From Aplectana chamaeleonis (lineage: Eukaryota > Nematoda > Chromadorea > Rhabditida > Cosmocercidae), in contig JAPDOI010001713.1 of NCBI GenBank assembly GCA_029168955.1, positions 62,001 through 126,000 on the forward strand: a stretch of 64,000 bases of DNA, in the 5' to 3' direction. Under the pieces are notes generated by a model. That model had not been told where the DNA came from. It did not search any database and saw only the letters and a list, made by a program, of their open reading frames with translations. Made by a program: the position numbers and the translations under genes. This document shows positions 33,963 to 45,775 of this stretch, piece by piece. Position 1 is the first letter of the stretch; the number at the start of each line of letters is the position of its first letter.

Positions 33963-34545
33963 AGGCTTTATTATTTTTTATCTCATCTATTCCCTGGGAG
34001 AGAGGAGGAGGAGGCAGCGACCTATGAGAAATGCCAAGTATGAATTTAAAAGAATCATTTTTCTCCCTGATGGCGGATGGCGGGGAAACATTAACGCTTT
34101 TAAAGTGTTGATTGGTTTTAAACTCTACCGCATAGTATTGCAGTGGTATACATTCATTTGTATTGTTTACATACTTACTCATTCTTATCAGTGCCCACTG
34201 ACTGAACACTACTCTGTACCATTCAATGTTGTTGTCTATTTGAAGAAACCGTGCTGTACAATAATAGAGGATGTATGCGACCCGCGTTTTTGCCTTTTCT
34301 TCCCTTACTGTGCAAGCTATTAACTAATTAACGTGTGGCTTAACACGGATTCTCTAGACTCTCGTTACTTCTCTGCTAACCGGCTATGGTGAAGATTTTG
34401 ATTTTTGAGTCGGGCTCCAGGGCCAGTAGCAATCCCCTAATGTGGTGACTTCAAAGAGGCAGCCAACCTGAGGTCGGTGACGCCTAGATGCCTCCTAAGG
34501 TTGCGACCTTAGAACGAGAATTATTTTTGAAGAGTAGCATGAATG
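33963..34545. other. DNA with no recognised feature
   Basis: The reading frames lack any family resemblance. Confidence 0.35.
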
Positions 34546-34547
34546 CA

Positions 34548-34632
34548 AAACTCTCAGTAGTCGACGTATTTGAATCAGCACAGCACCAACCGGATGCTCA
34601 ACACAGCGCCTTAGACCACTAGGCCACTTGTT
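34548..34632 (-). mobile_element. tRNA-like sequence, probable SINE head
   Basis: The minus strand reads AAGTGGCCTAGTGGTCTAAGG, a strong A-box, then TGATTCAAATAC at the B-box position, with leucine/serine tRNA-like spacing. The acceptor arms do not pair convincingly, so I call it a tRNA-derived repeat rather than a tRNA gene. Confidence 0.5.
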
Positions 34633-34699
34633 CATGTTTGAGGGACTCTTTCTGTTTCCCTTCATACACTCCCTCCACAAGCGAGAGAATGTTAGATTT

Positions 34700-35300
34700 T
34701 AAAAAAACGACTTTGAAAATTTCTTGTTGAATGACCACTTACCACTGAACCACGATACACAATACTTTGTAGTGTGATTGTCGAGGAGCCAAACTCGTGT
34801 TTTTTCACAAGGTGAACCAAAAAGTTAAAAGGATTTTTTTTCAAATTATGGACTATTTTTTTTCTTAGTTTGTTTCACGCTTCCCAGTCAACATAGAAAG
34901 AAGTGAAATCGAAAGTGAAAGAGGAAAACGAAGTTAAGATGAAAGCCGCACTTAGATGAACTATTATACAGCATATAATAGCTAGTACACGCGGATCACC
35001 TAGTAAGTTTCGTGCCTTTTCTGAAGAACGAAACCGTTTTTCAGCCATCTTTCTTAGATGGCTTTCTAAGCAAATCTGATTTTATTTGTGGTGGGCGATT
35101 ATCGAAAAAAAAATCTGAAAATGGTTGAATATGGCGACAGCAACTTCTAGGAATTGGAAGTTGAGCTTAGCATAGAACTAAAGCACGTGAAATCTATAAA
35201 GGAGATGTAGTCATCACAGCTACGTACAATTTGACGTTAATCTCCCACTAATCTTCGCCAGGAATCATTGAAACATCAAAAAAACCTTCGAACGTTCCGC
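34700..35300. other. AT-rich DNA, nothing recognised
   Basis: No supported feature. Confidence 0.35.
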
Positions 35301-35638
35301 CTGTCATTCCTATCAGCTGGCAGCGGAGCTGGAAGGCCTGCCAGCCGGCGCGTGCAATTTTCCCTTGCCTACCTAGACAACGAGATAGGCCGCCCTGCTG
35401 TGCTCGGGTGATAAGTGGACAGCGGACTGGTCGGTTTGCAAGCGCTCCACTGCCCTTTCTTCTAGCGCACTTGCTTCAAAAAGTCAGCACCATTGGACGT
35501 GCTCGACCCTATGACCGCGGCATCGACCCAGCTCCTCTTCGCTCCGCGCGCTATTTCTCTTTCCTCTGCGGCGGTGAGCGAAGTCACCACCCGTTTCTTG
35601 CAGTCAGCCATCTCACGAAAGAACGGTCATCGCTCCCA

Positions 35639-35888
35639 GGGGCCGAATGCATCATTGGGCCGGGTTGAGGCAGGGGCAGGGCAGTCGGCGCACTTGAAGA
35701 ACTCTGTAAATCACCAAATCAATCGTCCCCAGCTGCCCCAGCCTCCGAGCTTGGGCAGATAGAGCAGCGAAAAACTTAGCTGGGGCACGATTGATTAGAT
35801 GATCTACTGTCCTCGCACTGCGATCTTCAATAATGCCGGCTGCCCTGCCCCTACCCCAACCCGGCGCGTTGATGCATCCGGCCCCAGG
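35639..35888. mobile_element. palindromic element (GGGGCCGAATGCATC), GGGGCAGGGGCAG family
   Basis: GGGGCCGAATGCATCATTGG with GGCAGGGGCAGGGCAGTCGG is mirrored by CTGCCCTGCCCCTACCCC with GATGCATCCGGCCCC. The subterminal block is shared with the 51.5-52.5-kb element. Confidence 0.7.
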
Positions 35889-36489
35889 TGACTGATTGCA
35901 ATGGTCATTAACTTGAGCGCCGCCTGTGCATTTCTATGCCGGCCCGTTCCTATTGATAGCCGAGACGTGATTGACCCAGTCACCACGCAGTGACAGCCGG
36001 TAGCTGCCACCTTCCCCGGATATAGCTGCTGGCTCAGAGGAGTACACGCTTGAGATTGGCATTGTTAAGCGTTTTTACTAGTGAACGATGCTGCTGGAAG
36101 ACTACAATCAAAGGTATCGTTCGCGCTAAAAACCGCTTTCTATTTTCAGGCTCAATTTCATGAATGAGTCCAATAGACCACACCGGCGAGGCCATTGATA
36201 TACTTTTGCGATAAGCGGTCGCGCCGCTCTGCACAGCGACAGCGACAGTGGTAACGCCAGGCATCGGCACATTTGCCGTAGGTCAGCCCTCCGTGACACG
36301 TCGCTGCGACGAACACGCGACAACTGCTCCTACGGCAGCCATGGTCATTGCTCCGATGCTGGTCCCGTCATGATTTGTGCTAAATGTCATGACTGTCGCT
36401 CATGACAGCGACAGTGTATACCATTGACCTAAACGTCAGCGCGTCAAGGACGTAGGGTTATACGGTTGGAAGAGGTTAAGGATTAGGAA

Positions 36490-36800
36490 CCGTCCAAAGT
36501 TCTCACCAGTCATCTCCCACTTTTTCATGGAATGTTGATGCGACGGACAAAAAACATGAAAAACTGTTACGACACAAAATCCGCATGCAGAAAAATTTCA
36601 AGAATAACAGCGACGAGGTCTGCAAATGCTGAAAAACTTCAAAAACGGTTTCGGCGCGAAATTCAAATTCAATTTTGCAATGTTGTTCAGACTGACTTTT
36701 CTTTACAAATGAAGTTTTTTGAAGGGCCCTTTCGACATTTTCGTTCACTAGCTATATGCACAAAAACAAGGAAAACTAATATGCGGTTTTCTGCCTTTGT
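36490..36800. repeat. dispersed repeat, inverted homologue at 41.86-42.04 kb
   Basis: GCTGAAAAACTTCAAAAACG and GCGCGAAATTCAAATTCAAT here match, inverted, TTGAATTCCGCGCC and CGTTTTTGAAGTTTTTCTGC at 41890-41940. No coding signal. Confidence 0.5.
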
Positions 36801-37008
36801 CGTTCCTGCAAATGAGTGAGTGAAGTTTCAGAGGGATCGCAAAAAGTTCATAAGATCTTGATGGGTGAAGCTTCAGGATCACAGCGTGAAATGTCCGTAG
36901 CAGCGCGAAATATTATGCTCTTTGTGGTAAACGGGGCTCCGGAAAAATCGCGTTAGGCGTCCATACATATAGATGGGGCCTCACAATTATCACTATAGAT
37001 GCTCTTAA

Positions 37009-37579
37009 AGGCAGCGTACGCGCAAAAAATCGTGTTCATTTTTTTCACAATTTCGAGCAGGTAGGCCTGCCAGGTTGTGATATATCGCAAAGGGACCACC
37101 CAAAACACTCAAATTCTTGAGAAAAACTCGTTCGGAAATCCTTGAGCATTCAGTTCCCTTTTTCGCGTCTGTTCGGTGTGTCTTGTGCAATGCACAAATT
37201 TTGAAAATTTGGACGTCTGATTTAGTTTATCCTCATTAACTTTCTAAGTTCCACAATTCTTTTCGTCTTTCTGCTGTCAAAAGGTCTTTCAAAATAAGAA
37301 GCTTTAATTACACACGTCCGAACTCGAGGATCCTTCGAATAAAAGAATATAGAATTTTGGATTTCCGTTGCCTGCCGGAGCCCGTCGTGGCGCTTCTGTT
37401 CCTCGTGTTAGATGATCGACCGGGAAAACGCCTTTCAGACCACGGAGCAGTTTTAAAGAGCCTATAGCATTATTTTTACGCTACATTGAGGTCTCAAGCT
37501 TCGCCAACTATCTCCACTTGGTTCAAACCTTGGATTGAGAAGAAAAACCCAAATGTGGTTTCCAGCGCGGACGCTGCCT
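37009..37579. mobile_element. TTAA-family element (AGGCAGCGTACGCGC)
   Basis: AGGCAGCGTACGCGC and GCGCGGACGCTGCCT are flanked by TTAA at 37005-37008 and 37580-37583. It is 571 bp and non-coding. Confidence 0.8.
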
Positions 37580-37745
37580 TTAAAGGAGAGTGGGGTACAC
37601 GAGTCACCCCGGAGACTCCTAAGTCATGGACGGGACTACGGCAAAAGTGCGTTATCAAGTCATCCTGTAGAACGTGCTAAGTAAAAGGTTGGGCCTCGGG
37701 GACTTCGGGTGATACGTTTTTAGTAGTGCAAGCGCTAAGGTAAAA

Positions 37746-37850
37746 CAGGCGAAGCGCGGGCCTATAATATCAATCGTGCCGCGCCGCGTGATCAATGTTA
37801 CAGAAATGCACGGTGGCGCGCCGCTTGACGGCGAAAGTATGAACGGCCTT
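37746..37850. mobile_element. GGCGTCGTTT-family right half
   Basis: ATCAATCGTGCCGCGCCGCG through GAAAGTATGAACGGCCTT is the 3' half of the palindromic MITE. The left half is missing. Confidence 0.6.
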
Positions 37851-38518
37851 TATGCCGAATACACTCGTGCGGCCTATACTATAGAACGCTGATGTCGTTG
37901 GAAGCGTCAAAAAGGTGCCGACGTGACCGTGCTTGAGCAATAAATTTGGGAGTGTTAATGTTGAAGGGCGGAGTTTGGCAAAATGATAGGCGGAGCCTCA
38001 ACGCTTAGGTGGTTCAAGATGGTACAGGCCGCACGGTTCTTTCAGAACAGCTATCTTAACTATTTATGTGAACGAGTATGAACCAACAATAATTTCTAGC
38101 ACATTCAATGGGCAGTTCGATCAATTCGATTTTTTTTTAATTCAAGAATTTATGTATCCGAAGCTTTCATGGTGAAATCGGATTTGCACAAGTTAGTATT
38201 CTGTGTAGCTTGGCGCGGCGAACCGTGCCTTACAAATTGTGCCTTGAAAGTTGTGGCAAATCCGTAATTAGTGAGCTATATTCGTCCATAATTGGCAGCA
38301 TTTTTCCCTCTCTAGGGATCTATGAACACCATATAGGTACTTCTGGAAGCATGGTCTGAAACGACCTAATAATCAAAAAAGTGAAGATTAGTGAAAAGCT
38401 GCGGGAAAAACGCAAAAAAAAACAAACTGCTGACTGGTGGGCTACGGCCCGCCACCAAATGACGTCTTGTATAGAATTTTGCTTTCAAAGTAGTTTGTAG
38501 TCTATTACAATTGTCACT
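37851..38518. other. DNA with no recognised feature
   Basis: No supported feature. Confidence 0.35.
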
Positions 38519-38522
38519 TTAA

Positions 38523-38993
38523 AGGCATAGTACAACCTCAAAATCGTTTTCCAGTTTTTCTGCTTATCTGTGAGAAATTCTCACGCTGAGAGCAATGGTG
38601 TCTCCAGAATCGCTCAGAACCTACTACGAACGGAGTTATGGCCCCTCAAATATTGTGAATTATAACGGCGAGAAATCCGTGGACGAGTTGTCTCGGGCCT
38701 GTTTTTCCTCGCCGTTCGCAGCCATTGCACTGAAGCAGACCGCAATACGAAGTTAGACCGGTAACAAATGGAAGAATGTAGATTTTGATCGAATTCCGTG
38801 GCTAGTCTCGTCCCTATTGAACCCGAAACATTTGAAGAGGGCGGAGCGAATGGGTGCTGATTTGGGGCGGAGGGAATGGACGCTCGATTTTCTCGCTCAT
38901 TCTGACGAGTTGAGATTCCGCTTTTGGCAGGGTTGCTACACACAGCGGCTGGATCATAATATCAAATTTTACCCACGAGCTTGGACTGTGTCT
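38523..38993. mobile_element. TTAA-family element D (AGGCATAGTACAACC)
   Basis: The left AGGCATAGTACAACC and right TTGGACTGTGTCT are imperfect inverses. The flanks are TTAA (38519-38522) and TCAA (38994-38997). The body is repeated in reverse at about 50340-51092. Confidence 0.7.
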
Positions 38994-39321
38994 TCAAGAG
39001 CAAAATGAAAAACGGCGATTTGGAGGCAGTGTTCAAGATGCATTTAACTTTAAATGTCTAGAGAATAGAAGAATTTACGGATATCTCGCTAAGTGGAGCA
39101 CACTTTTTCTTGCGGGTATTCGCTCCGAATTTTTTACGTATTTTCACTTTTGTAATCGCCAGATCTACTCTGGCAAACTGGGGCGTCGACAACAGGTTGG
39201 TCCGCCCACCATGGGTCACCGCTGGCCAACGCCCCGATATTCGGCGGGGCCGTGGCCGCGAGTTATGATCTCGTCGATGTCGAGCTGTTGCACAGCCAAC
39301 GCGATGAGAGCGCAGCCAGGG

Positions 39322-41017
39322 CAGGGATTCATGAAAGGCAAACCACGGTTACGGCTGGGCTAGCGGAGGAAACCAGCATTCACAAAAAATCCGGTTTGGT
39401 TACGGCTGGGCTACGATTGGGCTACGCGTAACCGCACCTCGGAGCTGCGGTTAACCGCGGTTAGCAGCGGTTTTGCGGCTTAGTCGTCGAATTAATGGTG
39501 TGTTGTATTAGTGCACAACACTGAGGCTCGAGGAAATACCGTTCTGATTAATCGCAAACGAGGGGTTTCTCAGGTTTTCTGAATAAAATAACGTTTTATT
39601 TTGTTGATATGGACCATGAGCACAATTAATTCCGAAACCTTTTGCGAATACGCATAAAAACTTGATATCTTCAAGGCAAGCTGAAAATTTAGGAATGCCG
39701 CTCGTTATTGACTGCCACATTATAGGCCCGCTAGCCATAATGTATTCCTCTCGACAACAACGAAAATTCTCAGAATCATCAACCTCATCTGTAAGTATTA
39801 TGTATGTTGCCCATGGCTAACTAAAATCTCTAAGCCTGTCCTCCCTGCTCTCGCTCTCTTCTTTATTTTTTTCATCGTTGTTCTTTTTGTCTCCACTTTT
39901 TGTTCCTAATTCTTGTCTTCCGTGCGCTGACCATTTACCGAGAGGCCACAGGCTCTTCGCTGGGGTTTCTCCCCCATTTCGGCTCCGAACTCCCTCATTT
40001 TTTTCCTCAGATTTTTTCCCAGCACTTTTCGTACACGTTTTCGTCATTTTTCTGTTGGAAAACCCTAACATGGTTTGGTACTGTGATGCATGATTTTGTT
40101 TTTTCGCATTTACAACGTTTTCTTCTACTTTTTTTCCGAAGCGCCCACTTGGATTTCAAATGTTAATGTTTTTACATGGTTCTGTGATCAGCCTGGGTTT
40201 TCTCGATGTTTTTAGTTCGAACCTCTGTTTTTCCCTTGCATTTTGAGCTTTTTCATATGATTTTTCTAAGGAGTCGTTTTAGTTTTCTCCTGTTGTGAGC
40301 GACAGTAAGCTTTTGTGAGAATGACAAAGAGAAAAAAAACAAAAAAGGGATTCTTAGACAAAAAAAAAGAGATGGAAAAAATTCGGAACTCAAACGACAA
40401 ACGGAGAACTTGAAGCCAAAAACTCATCGGGAGGACAATGATGATCCCTGCAGCAACACCTAAGCCATGTGAAACACACAAAAAAATAGAGGGGTGCTTC
40501 GAAAAAAAAGAAGTTGAAAAGGCTAGTAATGCGAGAAAAAAGCTGAATTGGTGGTTAAAATTTCACCAGCAGGTTTGCGGCTCATCGTGAGAAAGCAGCA
40601 CCACTTTATGTACTTTTGAAAAACCAAAAAGGATTTGTTAAAAAAAAGGAAAAAATGAAAAACTTAAAAATGGAAAAAACGTCTTCAAGTTGAGGAAGAT
40701 CCCTTCAAATGCCTGCGATCCATTGAAGAAGGTAAAGCACAAGGTAGACAAAAATAAGAATTCAAAAAGCAAACAAAATTAGCAATCATGTGCAATAAAT
40801 ACAGTGACGGGTTATGGAAATTCCGACCCGAGTGCCAATATTGATTTTCTCTAATCGAGATTCTCGGTGTCAATTGAGTGGCAAGTACGTGGCCGCGGAA
40901 TGGTTAGCCACCCAACCGCGATGGGGCGGTTGTAAATGCCGGTTCGCGGTTTGGCTACCGCTGGGGTTGCTGCCCTAACCAAACCCAAACCTAGCCGGCT
41001 GCGTTCATGAATCCCAG
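39322..41017. mobile_element. 1.7-kb element with CAGGGATTCATGAA ends
   Basis: CAGGGATTCATGAAAGG at the left is inverted as GTTCATGAATCCCAG at the right. Both ends carry GGTTTGGTTACGGCTGGGC words, as in the 24.5-kb element. The 1.4-kb centre (T- and A-rich, 39.5-40.85 kb) codes for nothing I recognise. Confidence 0.65.
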
Positions 41018-41020
41018 CCC

Positions 41021-41042
41021 AGATCAATTACCCAAGTTTGCG
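41021..41042 (+). ncRNA. SL1-like leader, pseudogene copy
   Basis: It starts AGATCAATTACCC and ends AAGTTTGCG, followed by GTAC. Four or so positions differ from SL1. The downstream GC-rich sequence resembles that after the 19378 copy and runs into the 24-bp tandem repeat. Confidence 0.5.
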
Positions 41043-41116
41043 GTACATTGGCCCCGCCCACCATCTGGAGGTCTTGCCTATCCGTTGGTGACCCCAGTGG
41101 AGGCTGGGCGACCCAG

Positions 41117-41203
41117 CCGCGACGCGTGTTGGTGTGCCGACCGCGACGCGTGTCTGAGTATCGACCGCGACGCGTGTCGGAGTGTCGACCGCGACGCGTG
41201 TCG
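41117..41203. repeat. 24-bp tandem repeat (CCGCGACGCGTGTCGGAGTG)
   Basis: Four units start at 41117, 41141, 41165 and 41189. Each contains CCGCGACGCGTGT with an internal palindrome ACGCGT. Being a multiple of three, it makes a false protein-like repeat (RDAC). Confidence 0.85.
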
Positions 41204-42222
41204 ATGTAAAATAGTACCTAAACTAGATGAAAGTCTTGTAGGATGTGAACTGCTGCTAAATGGGCCGGTAAACGCGACACATCGAGGTGTCAAAAGTTCG
41301 ACAACAGGCGTACGTCGCTGGGCAACGGGCACGTCTCAGGCTGACAATTCGCGCGATTTGGCTTGTCAACAGGGAGCGGTTTATGAGATGACAACTTATC
41401 AACCTGTTGTCGGCGCCCCAGTTTGCCCGAGTATCTACCTTCTCATGTGGTTAGTACAACAACCGTTTGTGTCGCGAACCCTGCCTTTGAGACAAAATCA
41501 GTGAGGGCTCGAAATTTTCTCCCAGTCAACTGTATTGAGCATGTAGGGTACATATGTATGTGAAAATTGCTCGACAAGAGATCAGACATCACAAAGCTGG
41601 CTAGACCATCACTACATAAACAAAACTTCAGTACTATTACATATACCCGATGGTCAACGATTACATTGCGATAATCAGAATTCAACTTCTCCTTTACTTC
41701 TCGCCAAGTTGTCCAATCTCCTAAGTGCTTCTACGCAAGTAGTTGATTTGAAGGTATCGTCAACGCCAAAAATCATATGTTATTCTTTTCCATGTTTTTG
41801 TATAGCTTAGCCTCTTTACAGAAGGAAAATATTAAAACCCCTGAAAAAACTCCATTTCTAAAGAAAAACCAGTTTGAACTGACTGTTCAAATGGTTTTGA
41901 ATTCCGCGCCAAAATCGTTTTTGAAGTTTTTCTGCATTTGGGAGCCTGATCACTATCCTTTTTGAAGTTTTCATTCATGTAGAAAATCTGACATAAATGT
42001 TTTCCATGTTGTTGGACGATCGCATCAACACTCAATGAAAAAGTGCTAGATGACCGACCCAGAAGTGCTAGATGATCGACCCCACAGCAGTTTTCAGGTG
42101 GCCGTGACTTTTAAGGTGCTCATTTTCAGAGCCTCAAGTTTCGTGGATGATGTCAGCTAGCCCGAATAGTTTGATAGTACCTGAGAAATTGTAAATGATT
42201 ACCAACGCACACGATGCCTTTG

Positions 42223-42669
42223 AGGCAGTGTTCACGATAAATCTCGTTTTTGAGTTTCCAGGGTGAGACACTACGCTGGCAGATGCTAGAGAGGATATGG
42301 TCGAAGAAAGCATCGAAAATAGGCGAGAAATAGATAAAAACGACGGCGAAGTGAAGAATTCGTTAGCCCAGTACGCCTGCTTAGCTCGCTCCGCCCCCCG
42401 TTCTGACGAGCTTGTGGCGCCAAGGACGTTTTCAATGGCAAATCGCCAAGAAACTCGGCCACGTCCAGCCTGCTCGATTCGCGCACATTTCGCCATTAGA
42501 GCGCGTTTGCGGAAACTAGCTGGGCGCGTAAGGTCGTCTACCCACTGAATGTCAGAAACTGCTAGTTTGGTTTATTCTGAGCGCTCTTCTTCACTATTCG
42601 ATAGATCACGACCGAATAACCTAAATTTTGAGTCGAACTTGAATATGATATCCATCGTGAACATTGCCT
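42223..42669. mobile_element. TTAA-family element, 447 bp
   Basis: AGGCAGTGTTCACGATAA and the inverse ATCGTGAACATTGCCT are flanked by TTTG and TTAA. It is non-coding. Confidence 0.75.
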
Positions 42670-42769
42670 TTAAGTTAGTTAGACACTCCACGCCAGGGAA
42701 GCGCTTTCGGTCGATCTGGCCATTCGTAACGAAAGACATTTTAACTAGGTGTACTCTCTAGCAAGCTCT

Positions 42770-43287
42770 CAAAACTGTGTACGTGGCTGCTAAAACCCAA
42801 CCGGGATACGGAGAAAATTCCTCAGTTTAGCGAAAGAGTAAGGGTATCATCAATCACTGCCCGAATTCATCAGTGAGAGAACTGCATTTCGATTTTATGT
42901 TCTACCCATAGCTCTCTTCACTCCACAACAACTTACGCCACCCACCATGGTTTTATCGTGGACGAATCCAGTCCCAGGCCACTTTGAGGACGTCCAGAAA
43001 ATTTGCTCGAAATTTGATTCGAAATTTTATCCTGGGGTCATTGGGATCCTCATATGAATCTGTTAAAGAATGAAAACCGTATACTTGTTTTCGATGTTTT
43101 GAGTAGGCTAGTCCTTGAAGTAAAGGATAATAGGATAAGTCCAAGAAGGTTTTTAAATATCTGAGAAAAAATCCAAAATACTCAATTACGCCTGTTTGGC
43201 ATATTTTGGGAACTGCGGACTTTTAACAATTTAGGCGCCGGAACTGGTTTTGCGCCTCAAAGTTCCTAGGTAAAAAACAGTGCGACC
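42770..43287. other. DNA with no recognised feature
   Basis: No supported feature. Confidence 0.35.
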
Positions 43288-43436
43288 GGGGCTGTCTACA
43301 CACCAAGGAAGGAGTTGTCCCCTTTTTGCAGTTTGAAACGTCACGCGCCTCAACGCGAGCGAAGTGGTCCCGAGTGGAATTAGGACCGCCAGAAGCCGGA
43401 CAACTTCTCCCTCGGTGTGTAGAGAGTCCCTGCCCC
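43288..43436. mobile_element. short palindromic element (CTACACACCAAGG), copy 2
   Basis: GGGGCTGTCTACACACC pairs with GGTGTGTAGAGAGTCCC. The inner AGTTGTCC/GGACAACTTC is mirrored. Same family as 18718-18865. Confidence 0.7.
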
Positions 43437-43530
43437 ATAAACAGTTATTTCAGAAACAAACCAGGCTCACCCAACGAAATAATTTCCATCATATTCAAGG
43501 ATCCTTCGCCACCGATTGGGCAAATCATGA

Positions 43531-43740
43531 ATTCCCGGCGCGTAGAACTCTGGCTGCTTCGAGTCGTAGTACATATTCTTCTAAGGCCATTTTGACTTCG
43601 TCATCTTCAGTGAACTGTTTTCCTTCCAGGAAGTGCTGCATCGAGTGGAGCAGATGGCAGTTGGTAGGGGCAAGATCTTGGCAATTTGGAGGGTGAGGAA
43701 GAACTTCCCAGCCCAGGCTTAGCATTTTCTGTACGTCTTC
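43531..43740 (-). pseudogene. mariner transposase C-terminal fragment (minus)
   Basis: The minus strand reads [19 protein letters not shown] then HLLHSMQHFLEGKQFTED and VKMALEEY, the C-terminal catalytic region of a mariner transposase. The third catalytic Asp, normally in PSDYH, is Asn here. No TIR is seen. Confidence 0.8.
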
Positions 43741-43744
43741 TTCA

Positions 43745-43981
43745 CGACAATGCTCGGCCACACGTATCTCGGATAACCCGACAGAAACTGCTGGACCTTG
43801 GCTGGGAAGTTCTTCCTCACTCTCAATATAGCCCAGATCTTGCCCCATCCGGCTACCATCTGTTCCGCTCAATGCAGCACTTCCTGGTTGAAAAACAGTT
43901 CACTAACGATGACGAAGTCAAAATGGCCTTAGAAGAAAACTTCGACTCGAAACAGCCAGAATTCCACACGTCGGGAATTCA
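43745..43981 (+). pseudogene. mariner transposase C-terminal fragment (plus), back to back
   Basis: The plus strand reads [20 protein letters not shown] and [19 protein letters not shown]. The third catalytic Asp is Gly. The frame ends near GIHYS. It is an inverted partner of the preceding fragment, giving a 450-bp palindrome-like block. Confidence 0.8.
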
Positions 43982-43991
43982 TTATAGTTGT

Positions 43992-44255
43992 GCTCGAATA
44001 TTCGCAATCGAATAAACATTCGAATAAATTATTCGATTATTTATTCGATTATCGAGTAATCGAAAAATCCCGATTTTCGATTATTATTCGAAATCGACTA
44101 TCGAAAAAAAAACAGATATTCGATCATTATTCGAAATCGACTATCGAAAAAACCTCATATTCGATTATTATTCGAAATCGACTATCGACACTGACAATTA
44201 TTCGAACATATTCGATCTTCGAATATATTCGAATAATCGAACACAGCCATTGCGT
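43992..44255. mobile_element. word element of ATTCGA repeats
   Basis: AGTTGTGCTCGAATATTCG at the left and CGAATAATCGAACACAGCC at the right resemble the CAGGG(C)TGTGC ends of the hAT-like word elements. The interior is nearly all ATTCGAAT/ATCGACTATCG words. Confidence 0.6.
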
Positions 44256-44434
44256 AAATCGTAATTTTCAAATCCTCGTTAATCGTAAATCGTAACTGAT
44301 GAGTAATGAGCTCAAACACAGCCTCAAACCTCATTAAATATGGAAACGCCTCAACTTCCCAGTGATGATATGTGTTTCAAAATAAATCTGTTTTCGACGA
44401 GTACTTGAAAAAATGCCTTCATCCGAGCGAATCT

Positions 44435-44592
44435 CTGGTCCGCAATCGCAGAAACCCGCTATGGCAGCACGCGACACGATGACAATACTGGTGGGACCAC
44501 GTAGTCCCGGCACGATCAACCTTCGTCCCAGCACGACTTCATCGCATTACGTGCTGCAACAGCGTTTGTCCACAATTGCGGACCGGAATTTT
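44435..44592. mobile_element. short palindromic element (GGTCCGCAATCGCAG)
   Basis: CTGGTCCGCAATCGCAGAAAC with GCAGCACG is mirrored by CGTGCTGCAACAGCG and CACAATTGCGGACCGG. A half copy is at 3922-3965. Confidence 0.65.
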
Positions 44593-44599
44593 CTTCTGG

Positions 44600-45560
44600 T
44601 AAGGGCAATACTAATCGAAGGTGTAAATCGTCTTCTATCCAACGCTTTTTTTTGGTTTTTAGCAAAACTTTGCGGTTTTCAAAGTTGAAACTGAAATTTG
44701 ATGGAGATCCAGGATACCGACTGGGCATTTTTTAGCAGCCAAAGTTAAAGCCGCGAAAATTGATAGGGCAATTGAAACCACGACATATGCGCTAGATCAA
44801 AATAAGCACGGGAATTCTCAATGGAGCGAGATTTGTATATTTTTCCCTACCTTTAACAAGGTGCTCCTATGGCTGTCGACGATGGCTAAGTTGGATTTTG
44901 TTCTTTTTTATCGATTTTTGGAGACGAAATAGAAACGAATAGGTGGCAAAATGAGTAATACTAAAAGGGGTGGAGTAAATATCAAATAGCAGCAAGTTCT
45001 GTGGCTCATACTCGTTAGGTCAGACAATGTCGAAGTAACAAATTCACGAAAAGCGAAAAAAAGCTACGAATCACGCCTAATCCAGAAATTCTGCGAACAC
45101 TATCCCCAACTCAGACAGTAGCACTGATGGAATCGCTGGCGGGCCGAACAACTCCCATCTCGCTATACGGCCGCTATCGTTCTAGGAGAAAGCGCGTCAT
45201 TTCGAATGTATCGCGCCTCTTCACTGTGGACACCCAGCGAAGACGCGACGCGTCGTAGCGTGATCGAGATGAAGGCTGATTATAATATCGCGTCGCGACG
45301 CGAATGAACTCTGAACGGGGTCTAACGAAACGCCGGCTCGTGACGCGCTGGCGTTGTATGAATAGAACCGCTGTGGGTGGCATCAGACAGCTGCTAGTGT
45401 AGAAACGATGCGTATCGATTTTGCGTGCCGCCACTCATGAACCCTGCCTGAGCGGAATATTGAAAATATTGAGCAGTTCAAAAGCTTTCGGTGTCATTCT
45501 TAAAAACTGCCTCTTCAAAGCAGAAGCGTCGCAAAACTCTGAATTCGGTTGGCCCGTAGT
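44600..45560. other. DNA with no recognised feature
   Basis: GACGCG-rich sequence near 45240-45320 suggests another degenerate palindrome, but no ends can be fixed. Confidence 0.35.
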
Positions 45561-45569
45561 TAAATTAAT

Positions 45570-45775
45570 TCATTTATTCGAAATTATTCGATTTTCGATA
45601 TTCATTCATTCGAAATAGAGAATCGAGTATATTCATTCACTCGTTCATTTGAAAATTTTGAAGTCGAATTTATTCATTCATTCGTTTATTCGAAAAATTT
45701 AAAGTCGAATATATTCATTCATTCGTTTATTCAAAAATTTTGAAGTCGAATATATTCATTCATTCATTCGGTCCG
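45570..45775. repeat. tandem ATTCATTCATTCG repeat
   Basis: Units of about 45 bp contain AGTCGAATATATTCATTC and CGTTTATTCGAAAAATTT, three to four times. It resembles the 26-kb array. Confidence 0.65.

Noticed and set aside
41078..41332. Protein with RDAC-type repeats
   Set aside because: The 24-bp tandem DNA repeat is a multiple of three and makes false repeats in several frames on both strands.
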